DNA of 64,000 nucleotides from UTCHB3 sp964371075 (GTDB taxonomy: Bacteria > Bacteroidota > Ignavibacteria > Ignavibacteriales > Ignavibacteriaceae): the NCBI GenBank assembly GCA_964371075.1, contig CAYJKN010000002.1, forward strand, positions 496,001 through 560,000, written 5' to 3'. Position 1 is the first letter of the stretch; each line of letters starts with the position of its first letter. This document shows, piece after piece, positions 60,286-64,000 of the stretch. The notes beneath the pieces are model-generated. The model did no database searches. It was not told the origin of the DNA and worked only from the letters and a program-made list of their open reading frames with translations. Position numbers and translations under genes: made by a program.

Positions 60286-62175
60286 ATGCACGACAATATT
60301 GAAAGTATTTTCGGCTTAATGGTCGAAAATTTTCCTGATATGGTTTGGGCTAAAGATCTTGAGGGGAGATTTATCTACAGCAACAAGGCAAATGATGAAT
60401 TCCTGGGAGTCGAATATCCGGGAGAATCGATCGGTAAAAAGGACTCATATTTTTTTGAGAGAGAAAAGGCAAAACATTCTGAGGATACAAATTGGATAAC
60501 ATTTGGTGAATTGTGTCTCGATTCCGATGCAAAAGTGGTAGCTGAGAAAAGGGCGATCAGATTGCAGGAACATGGGAATATTAGAGGCAAGATGCTCTAC
60601 CTTGATATTAACAAGGCTCCAATTTTTGATAATCTTGGGAGAATTACAGGAACGGTTGGAAGTGGCCGGGATATTACAAAAGAAAAATTATACGAAATTG
60701 CACTTGCAGAGAGTGAAACGAGATATCGTGCCCTGCTCGAAGCTAACCCCGATCTCATGTTCCTGTTAAGTCGTGATGGTTTTTTTATCGATTGGAGTGG
60801 CGACAGAGGGAGTTTATTTGCCCCACCCGAATTTTTCCTCCAGAAACATGTTAATGATGTTCTTCCTCCGTATATTGCAAAACTCACCATGGAAAACCTC
60901 TCCAAACTTATCGAAACAGGCAAAATGCAGGTCTATCGATATATCCTTGACCTCGATGGGATGACACGTCACTTTGAATCGAGACTTGTGAATTGTGGGG
61001 TTGGTCATTTCCTTACTATAATAAGAGAAATAACTGACCAGGTTAAATATGAACACGATCTTCACGAGGCAATTAAAAAGGCTGAGGCATCAAACAAAGC
61101 CAAAACAGTTTTCCTGCAGAATATGAGTCATGAATTAAGAACTCCACTAATCGGGATACTTGGTTATTCGGAGATTATGAGTGAGATGACTGAAGATAAA
61201 ACCACTTCTGAAATGGCTGAAACCATAAACAAATCGGGACACAGGCTTTTAGAGACGTTTGATGCACTTCTGAAAATCGCCCGAATTGAATCAAATCGTC
61301 AAGAACTGCAATTTAGTATGATCGATGTTGAAAGGGTTATTCGTCAAAATCTCGAGGTTCTCACACCTCTCATCCTGGCCAACAATGTTAAAGTCACCCT
61401 GGATATCCAACCAAATCTATCGATAGGACAGGATTATAATCTGGTGAATTCAATTATCATGAATCTTCTTTCGAATGCCGTTAAGTTCACAAAAGACGGG
61501 GATATTAATATCAGAGCGATAAGACAATTGGAGGAAGGGACTGAATCGTTGGTCTTTTCGGTTGAAGACACAGGGATCGGGATAAAAGACGAAGATCGTG
61601 AACTGATTTTTGAAGCCTTTAGACAAGGAAGTGAGGGATACGACCGTGCTTTTGAAGGCATTGGTCTGGGTTTAACCATCACCAAAAAATACATTGAACT
61701 TTTGGATGGTACAATTAACATAGACAGCACAATAGGGGCAGGTAGTAAATTCACCGTAACTATCCCTGAGACCATTGACTCACTGATGATATTGCATGAT
61801 GGACTAACCATTCCCTCAATTCTGGTGATAGACGACGATCCTCTGATGCACGATCTCACTGAAAGAATATTCAGAGGCAGGGCAGCAACCTTTAAGGCAA
61901 TGAATGTTTCAGAAGCTTGTTATCTACTTACAAAAAATTCTTATTCACTCATAATTGTGGATATAAACCTTGGTTCCGGTGAAAACGGATTGGACATGTT
62001 GCACCGGATTAAAGGAAACCCCGAACTCTCGGGGGTAACGATTGCTGCGGTTACGGCTTATGCGATGGCAGGCGACCGGGAGCGACTACTTAAAAGCGGG
62101 TTTGATTATTATCTTTCCAAACCATTTAAAAAGAAAGATTTAATTGAAATCCTTGAAAAATCGATAACCAAATAA
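60286..62175 (+). CDS. Hybrid histidine kinase with two PAS domains and a receiver
   Basis: 629 residues, no membrane helix, so cytosolic. PAS 1 (about 8-140, ENFPDMVWAKDLEGRFIYSNKANDEFLG), PAS 2 (about 145-260, LLEANPDLMFLLSRDGFFIDW), His-kinase dimerisation domain with FLQNMSHELRTPLIGILGYSE (His about 284), ATPase (MNLLSNAVKFTKDG, VEDTGIGIKDED, FEGIGLGLTITKKYIEL) and a C-terminal receiver (SILVIDDDPLMHDL, LIIVDINLGSGENGLD with the acceptor Asp, SKPFKK). It begins 18 bases after the carboxypeptidase gene. Stimulus and partner are unknown. Confidence 0.94.
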   Translation: MHDNIESIFGLMVENFPDMVWAKDLEGRFIYSNKANDEFLGVEYPGESIGKKDSYFFEREKAKHSEDTNWITFGELCLDSDAKVVAEKRAIRLQEHGNIRGKMLYLDINKAPIFDNLGRITGTVGSGRDITKEKLYEIALAESETRYRALLEANPDLMFLLSRDGFFIDWSGDRGSLFAPPEFFLQKHVNDVLPPYIAKLTMENLSKLIETGKMQVYRYILDLDGMTRHFESRLVNCGVGHFLTIIREITDQVKYEHDLHEAIKKAEASNKAKTVFLQNMSHELRTPLIGILGYSEIMSEMTEDKTTSEMAETINKSGHRLLETFDALLKIARIESNRQELQFSMIDVERVIRQNLEVLTPLILANNVKVTLDIQPNLSIGQDYNLVNSIIMNLLSNAVKFTKDGDINIRAIRQLEEGTESLVFSVEDTGIGIKDEDRELIFEAFRQGSEGYDRAFEGIGLGLTITKKYIELLDGTINIDSTIGAGSKFTVTIPETIDSLMILHDGLTIPSILVIDDDPLMHDLTERIFRGRAATFKAMNVSEACYLLTKNSYSLIIVDINLGSGENGLDMLHRIKGNPELSGVTIAAVTAYAMAGDRERLLKSGFDYYLSKPFKKKDLIEILEKSITK

Positions 62176-62189
62176 TTGTAAAACCAAAA

Positions 62190-62228
62190 AAAAACGGCAG
62201 TTGCATTGCAGCAATTGCCGTTTTTTTA
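62190..62228. terminator. Bidirectional terminator
   Basis: AAAACGGCAGTTGC/GCAATTGCCGTTTT with one G-T pair. T7 follows on the plus strand and an A run precedes it, so it can serve the hybrid kinase and the convergent cytochrome gene. Confidence 0.92.
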
Positions 62229-62245
62229 ATTTATTAGATTAGAAT

Positions 62246-62662
62246 CTACTTCGAAAGGAGATAATCCGCAATCTTACCGAGATCTTTCAGGTCTTTGTTG
62301 CCATAAGCCGGCATAATACCTGAAGCATATTTCGTTTTATATTCATCGAATCTTGCGCCTGTTTTATTCTTGTCAGGATTTCTCAAATATGTGATCAATC
62401 CTTCCCTGTCGTAATACTTGCTCAGTCCGGTAAGTGGTGGTGCTGCCGGAGTGCCTGCAAGGTCGTTGCCATGGCAGTTCAAACAGCCGAATTGGGATAC
62501 CAGTTCTTTTCCCGTTGCACCTGCAACTCCAACTGAGTCACTTCCTTCCATATAACCGGTTTCGGTCGAAGAAGTGCCTTCATCTTTTGTGAGATGCTGA
62601 AGAAAAAAGAGAGCAGCAAATGTGCCCAAGAAAACTAATATCCATACTAAGGTTTTAGTCAT
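62246..62662 (-). CDS. Membrane-anchored monohaem cytochrome c
   Basis: 138 residues. An N-terminal helix (LVWILVFLGTFAALFFLQHL) is uncleaved in appearance and anchors a class I cytochrome c. The haem site is FGCLNCHGNDLAG (CxxCH about 60), and GIMPAYGNKDLKDLGKIADYLLSK has the axial Met and the last helix. It may carry electrons between a quinol-oxidising complex and a terminal acceptor in the periplasm. The gene starts 18 bases after the amidase gene on the same strand. Confidence 0.92.
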   Translation of the reverse strand: MTKTLVWILVFLGTFAALFFLQHLTKDEGTSSTETGYMEGSDSVGVAGATGKELVSQFGCLNCHGNDLAGTPAAPPLTGLSKYYDREGLITYLRNPDKNKTGARFDEYKTKYASGIMPAYGNKDLKDLGKIADYLLSK

Positions 62663-62680
62663 GTAACCTCGAAAAAATTG

Positions 62681-64000
62681 TTAATTGTTGTTTGCAATAT
62701 CGTAATAATTTTTGTAAGCTTTAATCCCTTCAAAAATGCTTTTTGCAAGTTGATCCTGTCCGGATTGGCTTGCCAGATAATTTTCTTCCTCAGTATTCGA
62801 AATAAATCCAAGTTCAATAAGTACATTTGGCATTGATGCGCCAACCAAAACATAAAAACCGGCCTGTTTCACACCCCTGGAAACCCGGCTGGTATGCTTT
62901 TTAAATGATTCAACAAGGTATCCGGAAAATTTTTCCGAGTGGTGCATATAAGCGGCGTGAGCCATCGAAGTAAGGATATAATTTTCATCATCGAGTTCTT
63001 TATAGCGTGAAGGATTATCCTCATATTTAATTACGCTGTTTTCGATGTTTGCTATATCAATGGCATCTTTTGTTTTTCCCGGTCTCAAAAGATAAACTTC
63101 AAAACCGCGGGCTTTACTGTTTCTTTCAGGAGTTGAGTTACAGTGAATCGACACAAATAGATCACCCCCTTTTTCGTTGGCAATTTTCCCTCTTTTGTAG
63201 AGCTCAACAAAAAAATCATCATCCCTCGTATAAACAACCTTAACACCGGGCATGTTCTTCTTAATCTGTTCGCCAACCTTCAGCGCTACTGAAAGGTTAA
63301 CATCCTTCTCCCTGGTTTTGTTTGAGCCAACTGCTCCACCGTCTTTTCCGCCGTGTCCGGCATCAAGAACAACTACATCGAATTTCCAGTCATCTTTTTT
63401 TTTACGGGGATGTCACTTGTTTCAGTTTTTGAATAAACAAGCACTTGAATCTCTTTTTTGGATTTAATCCTTTTAACTTCATACGAGGAATAATCATCGG
63501 TAAGATGAATCATTAATTCACCCGTTCCTTTTCTCACTCTTCCTTTTACTTCTTTTACAGGACCCGATTTAAATGTTTTTTCAACATTCTTTAGTGTAAT
63601 ATCGCTGTTGGTAATTGTGATGGAGATATATTTATTGCCGTTTTCTTTTATGGAATGTTTTATTCCATTTGCTTCACCGGTATATGTGAAACGGGCAAGC
63701 AGGCCATTTGATTTTAATTCATAGGTCGCTTTTTTCACCACAGTTTTTTTTGTCGATTTTACGTCTTTATCATCTTCCTCATTTTTTGTGGTATCTTCTT
63801 TTTTTACCGTTGAGGAAGTATCTTTATCCTCTTTTTTATCAATATCTTTACCGTCTTTTTTACCGTTGTCTTTTCCAATACTCTCATCTTTGGGGAATTT
63901 ATATGAGTATTTGTCTTCAAATGCAGCAGAAAGGGCATCTTTGCTACCGGCAACCGGGATATAGAGGTCGTTGCCTTTTTTCACTGCCGACTTCGACATC
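62681..64000 (-). CDS. amiC: N-acetylmuramoyl-L-alanine amidase, frameshifted at an A9 run and 5' truncated by window
   Basis: The C-terminal Amidase_3 domain is complete in one frame: VVLDAGHGGKDGGAVGS (Zn His), REKDVNLSVALKV (Zn Glu), VSIHCNSTPE (His), FYVLVGASMPNVLIELGFISN (catalytic Glu). The part towards the window end (63396-64000) is in another frame and holds a Lys/Asp-rich linker and a beta domain of the AMIN/amine-oxidase-N kind. The frames meet at nine consecutive A (63405-63413 on the coding strand as A9 after GT): one more A would join VKKK to DDWKFDVVVLDAG. As read, the upstream frame ends at a TAG near 63373. The gene start lies outside the window. It cuts peptidoglycan cross-bridges during cell separation. 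Confidence 0.82.

Overview
The window most resembles a member of the Ignavibacteria/Chlorobiota side of the FCB group. This is inference: no rRNA or other phylogenetic marker is present. The grounds are two secreted proteins ending in a type IX secretion (Por) sorting domain with the PNPFNP motif, frequent A/T-rich intergenic DNA, a rex-linked trimeric [FeFe] hydrogenase, a Na+-pumping methylmalonyl-CoA decarboxylase and large multihaem cytochromes. The gene set suits an anaerobic or facultative heterotroph that ferments, handles H2 and probably transfers electrons to or from the outside of the cell.

Layout. 1-1182: a truncated outer-membrane protein with Ca-binding type-3 repeats, divergent from dapF. 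2268-11930: a small protein, then six genes that look like one electron conduit: cytochrome-b-like membrane protein, anchored TPR protein, membrane-anchored FeS-flavoprotein, 20-haem cytochrome, 43-haem cytochrome and outer-membrane beta-barrel. 11931-21770 is an accessory stretch: repeats, an exported endo/exonuclease-phosphatase, a PLP decarboxylase, a retron (13-bp inverted repeat enclosing an msr/msd-like RNA, then its reverse transcriptase) convergent with a UvrD-like helicase carrying a nuclease-like insert, more repeats, and a ligase-associated exonuclease beside an ATP-ligase homologue that has lost its catalytic domain. 21866-27330: yceI-marR, then methylmalonyl-CoA epimerase and the decarboxylase subunits. 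27362-37041: corA, an unfamiliar Rossmann protein, a phosphoesterase, ferritin, rfbA-rfbC and glycogen phosphorylase. 37015-39622: an SDR pseudogene, a class D beta-lactamase and three small genes.

39636-47808 is a hydrogen module: rex-hydC-hydB-hydA on the minus strand, divergent from a HydS-type sensory hydrogenase/PAS protein and a SpoIIE-type phosphatase, with a candidate Rex operator between them. 48064-52767: NDH-2, a DUF2231 membrane protein, a two-component pair and an exported rubrerythrin. 52929-64000: two glycosyltransferases, a sorted esterase, a lipoprotein, an M14 carboxypeptidase broken by one in-frame stop, a hybrid histidine kinase, a monohaem cytochrome and a frameshifted N-acetylmuramoyl-L-alanine amidase that runs off the window.

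Putative joint working: NDH-2, the hydrogenase and the decarboxylase set NADH, H2 and sodium-gradient balance; Rex and HydS sense NADH/NAD+ and H2; the 63 haem-binding motifs of the two large cytochromes plus the porin could carry quinol electrons across both membranes. The intergenic DNA is rich in dispersed short repeats and hairpins, listed separately. No tRNA, rRNA, CRISPR array or insertion-sequence transposase was recognised.
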